NCBI GenBank assembly: GCA_001048675.1
Contig: CCKK01000020.1
Coordinates: 1,116,001 to 1,180,000, forward strand
Origin: Vibrio diabolicus
GTDB taxonomy: Bacteria > Pseudomonadota > Gammaproteobacteria > Enterobacterales > Vibrionaceae
Direction: 5' to 3'
Length of the DNA: 64,000 nt
The notes under the pieces are model-generated. The model searched no databases and had not been told where the DNA came from. It was given only the letters and a program-made list of their open reading frames with translations. Made by a program: the position numbers and the translations under genes. Of this stretch, positions 55,232-63,429 are shown piece by piece. Positions within the stretch are counted from its first letter, which is position 1, and every line of letters begins with the position of its first letter.

Positions 55232-56196
55232 CGCCGTTAACGATACCCAAAGTCGATTCAGACAGTATTGCGCTCAGTAATCAACTTTGTACAAAGCAGT
55301 GCCATTTCCAAGGGGCTGATGGTCAGAGCGTATCGATTACTGTTTCTCAAATCCCTTCATTTGAAGGATTCCGTTTAACCACGTTGATTGGAGGGCAAAC
55401 GATCCAAGTGGATTTTTGTCGTGCGCAACTCCAGAAATGGCTTGAGTCTACTCTGAATGCCACTGCATTCGAGTCACTGCCCAACTCGCTCCAGTTAGCA
55501 CTTTTGAGTTCTCAGATTGAACCGCATAGTGAGGCATTCAAAGCACTATTTGGTCAGTTGCCCATTCTTAGCCAGTTACAACCGTTAGAGTCGAGCCAAG
55601 TTCAAGAGCATACCTTGATGTTAACCCTCAATAAACCTAACGGCTCTCTTTGTTTGTGGGTTAGCGAAGGAGCAAACGTGCTGTTGGATGCACTACCAAA
55701 CAGCGCTGCTCTTCAGGCGCGACATCTCGCTTTACCTGTGTGGTTAAGCCTTGGAAAGACCCATTTAATGTTAAGCGAATTTAATTCGCTCGAACTGGGA
55801 GATGTGATCTTTTTTGACGATTGTTATATCGCCCAACAACAAGCCATTTTTCAAGTATCTAACCAGAATCTCTGGCGCTGCCAACTGGATGACCAAATTC
55901 TTCACATTATTGAAAAAGAAACCAATATGAATGACGTAAACACTTCAGAAATGTTAACCGACCACCAGCAACTGCCCGTGGAACTCACGTTTGATATCGG
56001 CCATCAAACCATCACTCTAGAACAGCTTAACCAGCTTCAGCCTGGGTACGTATTCGAGCTAAACCAACCTGTATCTAAGCCGGTAACATTGCGTGCCAAC
56101 GGCAAAATCGTCGGTGAGTGTGAACTGGTTAATGTTAATGAGCATTTAGGTGTGCGCGTACTGGAACTGTTTGGTGGCACGCAGGAGCCAGCATGA
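55228..56196 (+). CDS. vscQ: T3SS C-ring/sorting platform protein VscQ (SctQ)
   Basis: This 322-residue SpoA-domain protein forms the cytoplasmic sorting platform. The final 80 residues (LPVELTFDIGHQTITLEQLN) are the SpoA surface domain. Met234 (55927) begins a possible separate 89-residue product, as in Yersinia YscQ-C, which is made from an internal start; the ribosome site before it is weak. Overlaps of four bases with vscP and vscR show a tight operon. Confidence 0.9.
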   Translation: MTPLTIPKVDSDSIALSNQLCTKQCHFQGADGQSVSITVSQIPSFEGFRLTTLIGGQTIQVDFCRAQLQKWLESTLNATAFESLPNSLQLALLSSQIEPHSEAFKALFGQLPILSQLQPLESSQVQEHTLMLTLNKPNGSLCLWVSEGANVLLDALPNSAALQARHLALPVWLSLGKTHLMLSEFNSLELGDVIFFDDCYIAQQQAIFQVSNQNLWRCQLDDQILHIIEKETNMNDVNTSEMLTDHQQLPVELTFDIGHQTITLEQLNQLQPGYVFELNQPVSKPVTLRANGKIVGECELVNVNEHLGVRVLELFGGTQEPA

Positions 56197-56843
56197 TCCA
56201 GTTACCTGACGAGCTCAATCTCATTGTCAGCTTAGCACTGCTGGCACTGATCCCATTTATCGCGATGATGGCGACGTCGTTTGTAAAACTCGCCGTTGTA
56301 TTCTCACTGCTGCGTAACGCTCTCGGTGTACAGCAAATTCCACCGAACATGGCGCTGTACGGATTGGCGATCATTTTGTCTATTTTCATCATGGCTCCCG
56401 TCGGTTTTGAAACCTACGACTACGTAAAGCAGCATGATATCTCCCTCGAAGATTCTGCAAGTGTAGAAGGCCTCATTGAAAGCGGTTTACAGCCTTATCG
56501 AGAGTTTTTGAAAAAACATATTCGGGAAACCGAAGCCATATTCTTTACCGATGCTGCGCGCACATTATGGCCTCAAAAGTACGTGGACCGTTTAGAGTCA
56601 GATAGCTTGTTGCTGTTGCTGCCAGCGTTTACGGTCAGTGAGCTTACCCGTGCTTTTGAAATTGGCTTTCTATTGTACTTACCGTTCATCGCTATCGACC
56701 TAATTGTATCGAATATCTTGCTCGCCATGGGCATGATGATGGTATCGCCAATGACCATCTCTCTCCCTTTCAAATTGTTGCTTTTTGTCTTGCTTGACGG
56801 CTGGACGAAACTCACTCACGGCTTAGTACTGAGTTACGGTTAA
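56193..56843 (+). CDS. vscR: T3SS export apparatus protein VscR (SctR)
   Basis: This 216-residue FliP/YscR family membrane protein is one of the five core subunits of the export channel. Hydrophobic helices and the motif MATSFVKLAVVFSLLRNALG are typical. Its start overlaps vscQ. Confidence 0.95.
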   Translation: MIQLPDELNLIVSLALLALIPFIAMMATSFVKLAVVFSLLRNALGVQQIPPNMALYGLAIILSIFIMAPVGFETYDYVKQHDISLEDSASVEGLIESGLQPYREFLKKHIRETEAIFFTDAARTLWPQKYVDRLESDSLLLLLPAFTVSELTRAFEIGFLLYLPFIAIDLIVSNILLAMGMMMVSPMTISLPFKLLLFVLLDGWTKLTHGLVLSYG

Positions 56844-56856
56844 TCACGGAGAAAGT

Positions 56857-57123
56857 ATGCATTCTGCTGAAATAATTCATTTCACGACTCAAGCATTAAC
56901 CCTAGTTTTGTACTTGTCGTTACCGCCGATTTTAGTCGCAGCGTTGGTTGGTACATTGGTGTCGCTTATTCAGGCGTTAACTCAGGTCCAAGAACAAACG
57001 TTAGGCTTTGTGGTCAAGCTTATCGCGGTCATTATTACGCTGTTCGTCACAACGCAGTGGCTAGGGGCAGAGCTCCACGCCTTCGCCTCGCTTGCCATGG
57101 ATAAAATTCCTCAAATACGATGA
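56857..57123 (+). CDS. vscS: T3SS export apparatus protein VscS (SctS)
   Basis: This 88-residue FliQ/YscS family protein has two membrane helices around the loop SLIQALTQVQEQTLGFVVKL. It is 13 bases after vscR and overlaps vscT as ATGA. Confidence 0.95.
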   Translation: MHSAEIIHFTTQALTLVLYLSLPPILVAALVGTLVSLIQALTQVQEQTLGFVVKLIAVIITLFVTTQWLGAELHAFASLAMDKIPQIR

Positions 57124-57905
57124 GTTATCACGACTTACACCAGGCTTTATTTTTGTATAGCCTGACGTTACCTCGGTTAATGGCATGCTTCATCTTTTTG
57201 CCTATTTTGAGCAAGCAAATGCTAGGCGGCACCATGGTGAGAAATGGTGTGCTTTGCTCACTCGCACTGTTTATATTTCCGATGATTAATCAGCAAAGCT
57301 TGCCCGCAGAAACCGACGGTATTTGGCTGATAGTGATTTTGGGTAAAGAGGTATTAATAGGGCTATTGATCGGGTTTGTTGCTGCTATCCCCTTTTGGGC
57401 AATAGAAGCGGCTGGCTTTCTGGTCGACAACCAACGTGGTGCTGCCATGGCAAGTATGTTTAACCCAACGCTAGGCTCGCAATCGACGCCAACCGCAGTG
57501 TTGCTGACCCAAACGTTGATTACCCTGTTCTTCTCTGGCGGGGGCTTTGTCACTTTTATCTACGCGTTATTCAAAAGCTACACATCTTGGCCGATCGTGG
57601 ACTTTTTCCCAACCGTTAGCGATGCATGGGTAAGCTTCTTCTACGCGCAATTTGAACAGCTTATGTGGCTTGGTGTGTTGATGTCCGCTCCATTAGTGTT
57701 GGCAATGTTTCTTGCTGAGTTTGGTCTGGCGCTTATCAGTCGTTTTGCACCGCAATTGAATGTTTTTTTCCTTGCCATGCCAATAAAAAGTGCCATCGCG
57801 AGTGTTTTACTGATCGTGTATCTCGGGCTAATGATGGATCACTTTGAAGTGCAATTTTATGGCATTACCCGATTCGCAGAACAACTCAATACCATTTGGC
57901 AATAA
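57120..57905 (+). CDS. vscT: T3SS export apparatus protein VscT (SctT)
   Basis: This 261-residue FliR/YscT family membrane protein has several hydrophobic helices and forms part of the export channel with VscR and VscS. Length is normal. Confidence 0.94.
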   Translation: MSYHDLHQALFLYSLTLPRLMACFIFLPILSKQMLGGTMVRNGVLCSLALFIFPMINQQSLPAETDGIWLIVILGKEVLIGLLIGFVAAIPFWAIEAAGFLVDNQRGAAMASMFNPTLGSQSTPTAVLLTQTLITLFFSGGGFVTFIYALFKSYTSWPIVDFFPTVSDAWVSFFYAQFEQLMWLGVLMSAPLVLAMFLAEFGLALISRFAPQLNVFFLAMPIKSAIASVLLIVYLGLMMDHFEVQFYGITRFAEQLNTIWQ

Positions 57906-57920
57906 CGCTTAGGATTCTTT

Positions 57921-58976
57921 ATGAGCGCAGAAAAAACAGAGCAACCCACCGCAAAAAAGTTACGCGATGCCAGGCAGAAAGGTCAGGTAGCCAAAAGCCA
58001 AGAAATCGTATCGTCTGCATTAATTTTGGCGCTCATAATTGTACTGTTTGCGTTCGCCGATTATTACATGTCGCACATCTCAGCGCTTATTCTCCTACCA
58101 AGTAAGCTTGCTTATCAGGGCTTCCAAGATGCGCTAGTCGATGTCGCTATTGCCATCGCAAAAGAAATTGCCTATCTACTCGCCCCGATTATTCTGGTTG
58201 CTGCACTCGTCGCCATCTTTTCCAATATGGGGCAGTTCGGCTTTCTATTTAGTGGTGAATCCGTTAAACCCGACATCAAAAAGATCAATCCCGTCGAAGG
58301 TGCCAAACGCATTTTTTCGCTTAAGAGTGTGATTGAGTTTATCAAGTCGATCCTTAAAGTCTCTCTTCTTTCCTGCATTATCTGGGTGACCTTACGCGGT
58401 AACATCAACGCTTTAATGCAAATTCCAACTTGTGGGTTAGAATGTGTTCCGACCATTACTGGCGTCATGATTAAACAATTAATGATTATCTCTTCGGTAG
58501 GTTTCATCGTCATCGCTGCCGCAGATTTTGCGTACCAAAAGTTTGATCACACGAAGAAGCTCAAAATGAGCAAGGACGAAGTGAAGCGCGAATACAAAGA
58601 GATGGAAGGCAGCCCTGAAATCAAAAGTAAACGTCGTCAGCTACACCAAGAGCTACAGGCCTCCAATCAACGTGAAAATGTTAAACGCTCCAATGTGTTG
58701 GTAACAAACCCAACGCATATCGCGGTTGGTCTGTACTACAAAAAAGGCGAAACGCCCCTGCCCGTCATCACCTTGATGGAAACCGATGCGGTAGCCAAAC
58801 GTATGATCGCAATCGCCAAAGAGGAAGGTGTGCCTGTGATGCAAAAAGTCCCTCTTGCTCGCGCACTATACGCGGACGGCAACGTCGACCAGTACATCCC
58901 AAGTGATCTTATTGAGGCAACCGCCGAAGTGCTTCGTTGGTTGGCATCATTGGAGTCGGATAAGACGCTGAATTAA
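57921..58976 (+). CDS. vscU: T3SS switch protein VscU (SctU)
   Basis: This 351-residue YscU/FlhB family protein has four N-terminal helices and a cytoplasmic domain with the self-cleaving NPTH motif at Asn263-Pro264, the same residue number as in Yersinia YscU as I recall. Cleavage there switches substrate choice. It is the last T3SS gene in the window; no terminator is visible after it. Confidence 0.95.
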   Translation: MSAEKTEQPTAKKLRDARQKGQVAKSQEIVSSALILALIIVLFAFADYYMSHISALILLPSKLAYQGFQDALVDVAIAIAKEIAYLLAPIILVAALVAIFSNMGQFGFLFSGESVKPDIKKINPVEGAKRIFSLKSVIEFIKSILKVSLLSCIIWVTLRGNINALMQIPTCGLECVPTITGVMIKQLMIISSVGFIVIAAADFAYQKFDHTKKLKMSKDEVKREYKEMEGSPEIKSKRRQLHQELQASNQRENVKRSNVLVTNPTHIAVGLYYKKGETPLPVITLMETDAVAKRMIAIAKEEGVPVMQKVPLARALYADGNVDQYIPSDLIEATAEVLRWLASLESDKTLN

Positions 58977-59260
58977 CATGATTTCGAGAGTAAAGGCTAT
59001 CGTACGAAGAACGGTTATCACTTTTCTATACGTAATGAGATTTTTAAATGAGTCATCCTTCGCTATAGGTTTCAGCATATCGAATTTGCCTACTTTTGCT
59101 TGTCTCAATGAAGCACTTGGTTCATGAAAAGTCGTGTTTACTAACGTCAATAGTGGTACTGTACTGGACAGTTTTACTTTCATCTCTAAACCACCTAGAG
59201 CTCGGTAAGAAACCACGCCAGCCACAACAAAGGTGGATTTTTGCTTAGGTTGATTTATTT
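58977..59260. other. Spacer between vscU and tetR with repeat-like sequence
   Basis: These 284 bases hold the promoter of the TetR-family gene. A minus-strand open frame (TTFHEPSASLRQAKVGKFD and neighbouring residues, to 58947) looks, from memory, like a short sequence dispersed in Vibrio genomes rather than a gene. The TetR operator at 59156-59174 lies within it. Confidence 0.35.
59156..59174. promoter_or_regulatory. TetR operator, autoregulatory copy
   Basis: GTACTGTACTGGACAGTTT matches the operator upstream of the efflux pair (62499-62517) at 17 of 19 positions. It lies 86 bases before the TetR start. Confidence 0.65.
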
Positions 59261-59863
59261 ATGCGCATATCTACCGAAAAGAAACGAACTCGAATCATCA
59301 AAGTTGCCACTGACCTTTTTATAAAGCAAGGTTACAAAGACACATCACTCGATCAAATCGTCGCGATTTGTGGAGGCTCAAAGCAGACGTTATATCGCTA
59401 TTTTTCGAACAAAGAAGGGTTATTTGTTGAAGTTTTAGCATACAATACCAAAACCAGCTTAGAGTCCGTCTTCCAGCTTGCCGACAAGCAATCGGAGCCT
59501 TTACAAGAAACATTGAATGACTTCGCCAAGAAGTACCTAAAAGGTGTATGCTCCAATCCTATGCTATCACTTTATCGGATCGTTTCGGCTGACTTCAACA
59601 AACATGATTCCGTACCAAATCAATTCTGGCAGACAGGGCCGCATCGCATTCATCAATACCTCATCGACTTTTTAAAGAGTGAAACTGTCAGCTCACAGCT
59701 CGATGTTGAAAATGCCGACCTCGCTTGTGAGCAACTACTTGCATTAATTAAACTTGATTACCAGAACATGGCACTAATTGGCTTCGATTTTCCGACAGAT
59801 GAAGAGTTAGATGCACATACGAAAAAAGCGGTCACCGCCTTCCTAAATCTATACCAAAGATAA
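59261..59863 (+). CDS. TetR/AcrR family regulator of the efflux pair
   Basis: This 200-residue repressor has a TetR helix-turn-helix (FIKQGYKDTSLDQIVAICGG and the following recognition helix SKQTLYRYFSNKE) and a C-terminal AcrR-like ligand domain. It is convergent with the MFS gene and shares an operator sequence with the efflux promoter. The ligand is probably a toxic compound. Confidence 0.9.
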   Translation: MRISTEKKRTRIIKVATDLFIKQGYKDTSLDQIVAICGGSKQTLYRYFSNKEGLFVEVLAYNTKTSLESVFQLADKQSEPLQETLNDFAKKYLKGVCSNPMLSLYRIVSADFNKHDSVPNQFWQTGPHRIHQYLIDFLKSETVSSQLDVENADLACEQLLALIKLDYQNMALIGFDFPTDEELDAHTKKAVTAFLNLYQR

Positions 59864-59876
59864 ACTCACTGAATAT

Positions 59877-59903
59877 AAAAGGGAGCATCATCGCTCCCTT
59901 TTT
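59877..59903. terminator. Bidirectional terminator between tetR and the MFS gene
   Basis: AAAAGGGAGC (59877-59886) pairs with GCTCCCTTTT (59893-59902) with an ATCATC loop, with T-runs on both strands. Confidence 0.92.
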
Positions 59904-59914
59904 GTTTCTATGGC

Positions 59915-61447
59915 TTAGTGAATCTCTCGCTTCGCCGCTAGCTTTTTACCGATTATTAAGATTGGCGCGAGAGCAAAGACCGAGATAATAAACATCAATA
60001 ATGAATTACTCAGTGCTAGAGTGGTCGCCTGCTCTTTGACAACAGAACTAATTTGGCTCATTCCTAATGCCGAATTTGGCAAGTGTCCATGAGTCAGAAT
60101 CGTACTGCTCAACGCATTTTTATAAGCACCAAAAGCATGATTCACATCATCTAGCGTTCGGCCAATCTCTCCAGCAGCTTGCGCACTATGGCTTTGCATT
60201 ACCCGTGAGAACACGGCACCAGCGATCACACCACCAATGGTACGAAAGAGGTAGAAATTGGCGATGCCTTCTAAACGCTGCCCGACCTGGAAGTACATCA
60301 AGACTGCAATGGTCACAGACACATTCAATAAGCCGACACCAAACCCACGCAACATCATCGGAACGGACAAAGATTCCGTACCAGCAAAGCTAGGTAACTG
60401 ACTAAACTTATGTACCGAAAGTATAATCATCACCACACCAAACGGGACGACTGCATCCGCTAATGGACGGCGGAAGTAATACACCAGCACACTGACTAGC
60501 ATACCACCTAACATGGCATAAAATGCCGGCAATTGGGCATATCCAGCATTAAGGTTGTTGTACTGCAACGCCATTTTCAAAAAGCTAGTAAACAACACAT
60601 TGCTCGCCATAACAGCAAAACCTGCCAAAAAAGCGTTGTACATAAAAACATTAGTTTTCAACTTACTATGCAGCTGTATTGATGCTGTATTTAAAGGACT
60701 GGTTTTCACAAAGTAATACACCACTAATAAAGTCAGAGCCGCGGCTATCGAAGAGGCTTTAACAAACCATTCCGAGTCAAACCAGTTGTAATAACTGCCT
60801 CTCATCAATAGAAATACAACGAGGCTTATTGTCAGGGCAAAAACTAAATAAAACCAACAGCCCGACTTGGCTTCGGCCTCGATTTGAATCGACTTAGGAT
60901 TGTAGATGCATGCAATTACCAAGGCAGAGAAGTACAGCCAAGCCGACACGACACACAACAGTGACCAATCAAAGATTTCGACAATATTGGCCACTACCCA
61001 AGGGTAAGCGCCGATCGGTAGCAAGGTTGAGAATACTAACGTTAAAGCAATAATGGCTGGTAGCCAACGCTGTTCAAAAAAGTGGAGCAGGTAAAGGTTT
61101 AATACCACCATTAACATGCTCATAAAAAAGCCACTCGAGAGCCAAGTCAGAGTGAACACCAGTTCTTGCTGTCCGCCCCAGTAAAGTACAAGATTGCTCG
61201 CTAGGCCTACCAATAAAATGGCATGTAAGAGAATTAACGTACCCAATCTACGCACCAATATTGGTGTGAATATAAAACCTAATACCTGGGTAATCATAAA
61301 GCCGACTTTAACCAGAGCAACTTCATCGACAGATAAGCCTGACGTTGCCGCCATCTCATACGATAACTCGGTAAACATCACGGAGTTAATACCAAAAGCA
61401 GCAATCGCAAAAAGCGTCAAAATCAGCAGCGGTGAACGTTTTTCCAT
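59915..61447 (-). CDS. MFS drug-efflux transporter (EmrB/DHA2-like)
   Basis: This 510-residue membrane protein has about 14 helices and the general form of DHA2 drug-proton antiporters. It starts 5 bases after the HlyD-family gene, so the two form an operon and probably a tripartite pump with a TolC-type channel. Typical conserved motifs of EmrB are weak, so the substrate is open. Confidence 0.85.
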   Translation of the reverse strand: MEKRSPLLILTLFAIAAFGINSVMFTELSYEMAATSGLSVDEVALVKVGFMITQVLGFIFTPILVRRLGTLILLHAILLVGLASNLVLYWGGQQELVFTLTWLSSGFFMSMLMVVLNLYLLHFFEQRWLPAIIALTLVFSTLLPIGAYPWVVANIVEIFDWSLLCVVSAWLYFSALVIACIYNPKSIQIEAEAKSGCWFYLVFALTISLVVFLLMRGSYYNWFDSEWFVKASSIAAALTLLVVYYFVKTSPLNTASIQLHSKLKTNVFMYNAFLAGFAVMASNVLFTSFLKMALQYNNLNAGYAQLPAFYAMLGGMLVSVLVYYFRRPLADAVVPFGVVMIILSVHKFSQLPSFAGTESLSVPMMLRGFGVGLLNVSVTIAVLMYFQVGQRLEGIANFYLFRTIGGVIAGAVFSRVMQSHSAQAAGEIGRTLDDVNHAFGAYKNALSSTILTHGHLPNSALGMSQISSVVKEQATTLALSNSLLMFIISVFALAPILIIGKKLAAKREIH

Positions 61448-61452
61448 TGCAG

Positions 61453-62466
61453 TTAACCTTGTGCCGCGGTCTCGATCGATACTTCTGCAGACAACCCCGG
61501 ATAGACTCGTTGACTCAACTCTTGAGGGATCTCTAGCTCAATACGTACTGGCACACGTTGTACTACTTTTACGAAATTGCCTGTCGCATTTTGGGGTGGC
61601 AATAAACTAAACTGTGCACCAGTCGCCGGGGTTATCGAAGAAACACGGCCATGCAATGGATGGTTTGGAAACATATCCAATACCACTTCAACCTCTTGCC
61701 CAGGCACAACGTTCTCAAGTTGTGTTTCTTTAAAGTTTGCCTCTATCCAAACATAATCTGGCACCATCACGATGAGCCCCATTCCTGGTTGTACAAACTT
61801 GCCGACTTGCACTTGTCTATCTGCCACATAGCCATCAAATGGTGCACGCACCGTGGTTCTTTCCAGTGAAATATTAGCCAGTCGTAAGCTTGCTTCTGCT
61901 TTTTTACGCTGTGCTGTCAGTTGCAACTTCTCAGTCATCAATGTGTCGAGCTGCTTTTGCTCAGCAGCTAAGCCCAATTTAGCGGTTTCAAGATTACTGC
62001 TTGCTTCAATAGATCGCGTTTTTTGTGCTTCAAACTGATTTTTGCTCACAGATTGCTTTTGTACCAAACGAGAAAGACGTTGAAACTCCGCCGCTTGGTG
62101 TTCGGCATTTGCACTCGCGCGGCGAATACCTTGCTTCGCCTGCTCAATTTTCATTAACTGCATATCCGTTTTGATTTGATTTGCAGTAAGCTCAGATTTC
62201 GCAACATCTAGTGCTGCTCGAGCAATTTCTTGGTTGGCAATAAAGTCTTCATCATCAATGACAAACAAAGGAGTTCCTTCTCTTACCCACTGGTTATCTT
62301 TGACAAAGATTTCGCTTACTTGCCCCCCAACCTCAGGAGAAATGGCCGTAACGTCTGAATGAACATATGCGTTATCCGTCATTACAGTATTCGGCTGGTA
62401 TAAGGCACAGCCAGCAGCAAATAACGAACCAACAACAAGCGACAAGGCGATAACTTTCTTCTTCAT
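61453..62466 (-). CDS. HlyD/EmrA-family efflux adaptor, possible lipoprotein
   Basis: This periplasmic adaptor of about 337 residues has a biotinyl-lipoyl domain (SPEVGGQVSEIFVKDNQWVR), a coiled-coil hairpin, and a second half of the lipoyl fold (TTVRAPFDGYVADRQVQVGK). From ATG 62466 the N-terminus is a signal with AAGC (LFAAGCALYQ), which suggests a lipoprotein rather than the single membrane helix usual in EmrA. A GTG start at 62493 is also possible. The operator lies just upstream. Confidence 0.87.
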   Translation of the reverse strand: MKKKVIALSLVVGSLFAAGCALYQPNTVMTDNAYVHSDVTAISPEVGGQVSEIFVKDNQWVREGTPLFVIDDEDFIANQEIARAALDVAKSELTANQIKTDMQLMKIEQAKQGIRRASANAEHQAAEFQRLSRLVQKQSVSKNQFEAQKTRSIEASSNLETAKLGLAAEQKQLDTLMTEKLQLTAQRKKAEASLRLANISLERTTVRAPFDGYVADRQVQVGKFVQPGMGLIVMVPDYVWIEANFKETQLENVVPGQEVEVVLDMFPNHPLHGRVSSITPATGAQFSLLPPQNATGNFVKVVQRVPVRIELEIPQELSQRVYPGLSAEVSIETAAQG

Positions 62467-62493
62467 GTTTGAAACCCATTTTATGATTTTCAC

Positions 62494-62517
62494 AAACTGT
62501 ACTGTACCGTACAGTTT
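62494..62517. promoter_or_regulatory. TetR operator upstream of the efflux operon
   Basis: AAACTGTAC (62494-62502) and GTACAGTTT (62509-62517) are perfect 9-bp arms around TGTACC. The site is 27 bases from the HlyD ATG and is shared with the tetR promoter. Confidence 0.75.
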
Positions 62518-62858
62518 TAGTAAAGGTACATTTGATCATTGCCAATCAAAAAGATCAATCTCATTGATTTATCATGAACTTCTTGAGAAAAGTGTTTCGA
62601 ATGAAAAGAATGAAAATCTAAACATTTGTAATGTAAATAAAAAAACACATTTAAACTGAATAAATAAAGAGAGGACTGCAACTCCCCTACCTTTAATGAA
62701 GCTTGCTCCCCAACTCGGCGCATCAGTCGCAAACATTTGACTGGCCGAAGTTTTCGAAGCTACCTCACCAATTTTCATTAGCACCTCAATCTGACACATC
62801 AACCCAACGATAAGCACAAGCTAGTAGCATTTTCTTCAAACGAATTTGACATCGCCCA
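62518..62858. other. Intergenic region with possible dispersed Vibrio repeat
   Basis: No gene is supportable in this 341-base stretch. Minus-strand open frames here (for example KIGEVASKTSASQMFATDAP at about 62690-62780) look, from memory, like a dispersed Vibrio sequence rather than a protein gene. This can be tested by a genome-wide search. Confidence 0.35.
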
Positions 62859-62882
62859 ATATAGTTGTGTATACAACCATAT
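62859..62882. promoter_or_regulatory. MarR operator palindrome
   Basis: ATATAGTTGT and ACAACCATAT form a 24-bp palindrome around GTAT, matching at 9 of 10 arm positions. It lies 31 bases before the MarR start, consistent with autorepression. Confidence 0.7.
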
Positions 62883-62913
62883 TGTTCGTTCATGTTATTT
62901 GGTGAAATTCTCC

Positions 62914-63366
62914 ATGTCCCAATACAACCATCATCAGTCTCTCGGTCACCTTACGGGGCTTGCTAGTCGTCTGTTTAACCGATTACTCACTACCCGTTTC
63001 AAAGATGCTGGTATTGATATGACAGCAGAACAATGGGGTGTCGTGTTGCTGTTGCGAAACAACGGTGCTCTTTCTCAAAGTCAGATTTGTGAACTGTTGT
63101 ACTTAGAAAAATCGAGCGTCAGTCGCTCAATTGATGGGCTTGAAAAGCGCGGTTGGACAGAGAGGAAACCTTCGCCAACGGATAGTCGAAGTAAGTTAGT
63201 CGTGCTAACAGAAAAATCTTTAGACACCGTTGATACATGTGCAAATATCGCTTCGCTAGTACTGCAAGAAGCCCAACAGAACCTTGCTGATGCCGACCTA
63301 GATAACAGCAAACAGCAACTTTCTAGCGTGGTAGCGAACTTACGCAAGCTTAACGGACAAATTTAA
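62914..63366 (+). CDS. MarR family regulator
   Basis: This 150-residue winged-helix regulator has the MarR pattern (MTAEQWGVVLLLRNNGALSQ, then LEKSSVSRSIDGLEKRGW) and DSRSKLVVLT in the wing. The start is ATG 62914, with GGTGA upstream. It is followed 63 bases later by an SDR gene, which it probably controls with itself. Confidence 0.9.
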   Translation: MSQYNHHQSLGHLTGLASRLFNRLLTTRFKDAGIDMTAEQWGVVLLLRNNGALSQSQICELLYLEKSSVSRSIDGLEKRGWTERKPSPTDSRSKLVVLTEKSLDTVDTCANIASLVLQEAQQNLADADLDNSKQQLSSVVANLRKLNGQI

Positions 63367-63429
63367 CTTATCAGCGTACGTTGCGACATAAGCTGGTTTA
63401 ACAGTCAGGCTCAACCTTGGAGAAATACG

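Noticed and set aside
58947..59225. 92-codon minus-strand frame after vscU
   Set aside because: It overlaps the vscU end and the TetR operator, has no good ribosome site, and looks like a non-coding dispersed sequence.
62517..62817. Two overlapping minus-strand frames of 71 and 81 codons
   Set aside because: They have no ribosome site, overlap each other and lie in AT-rich spacer.
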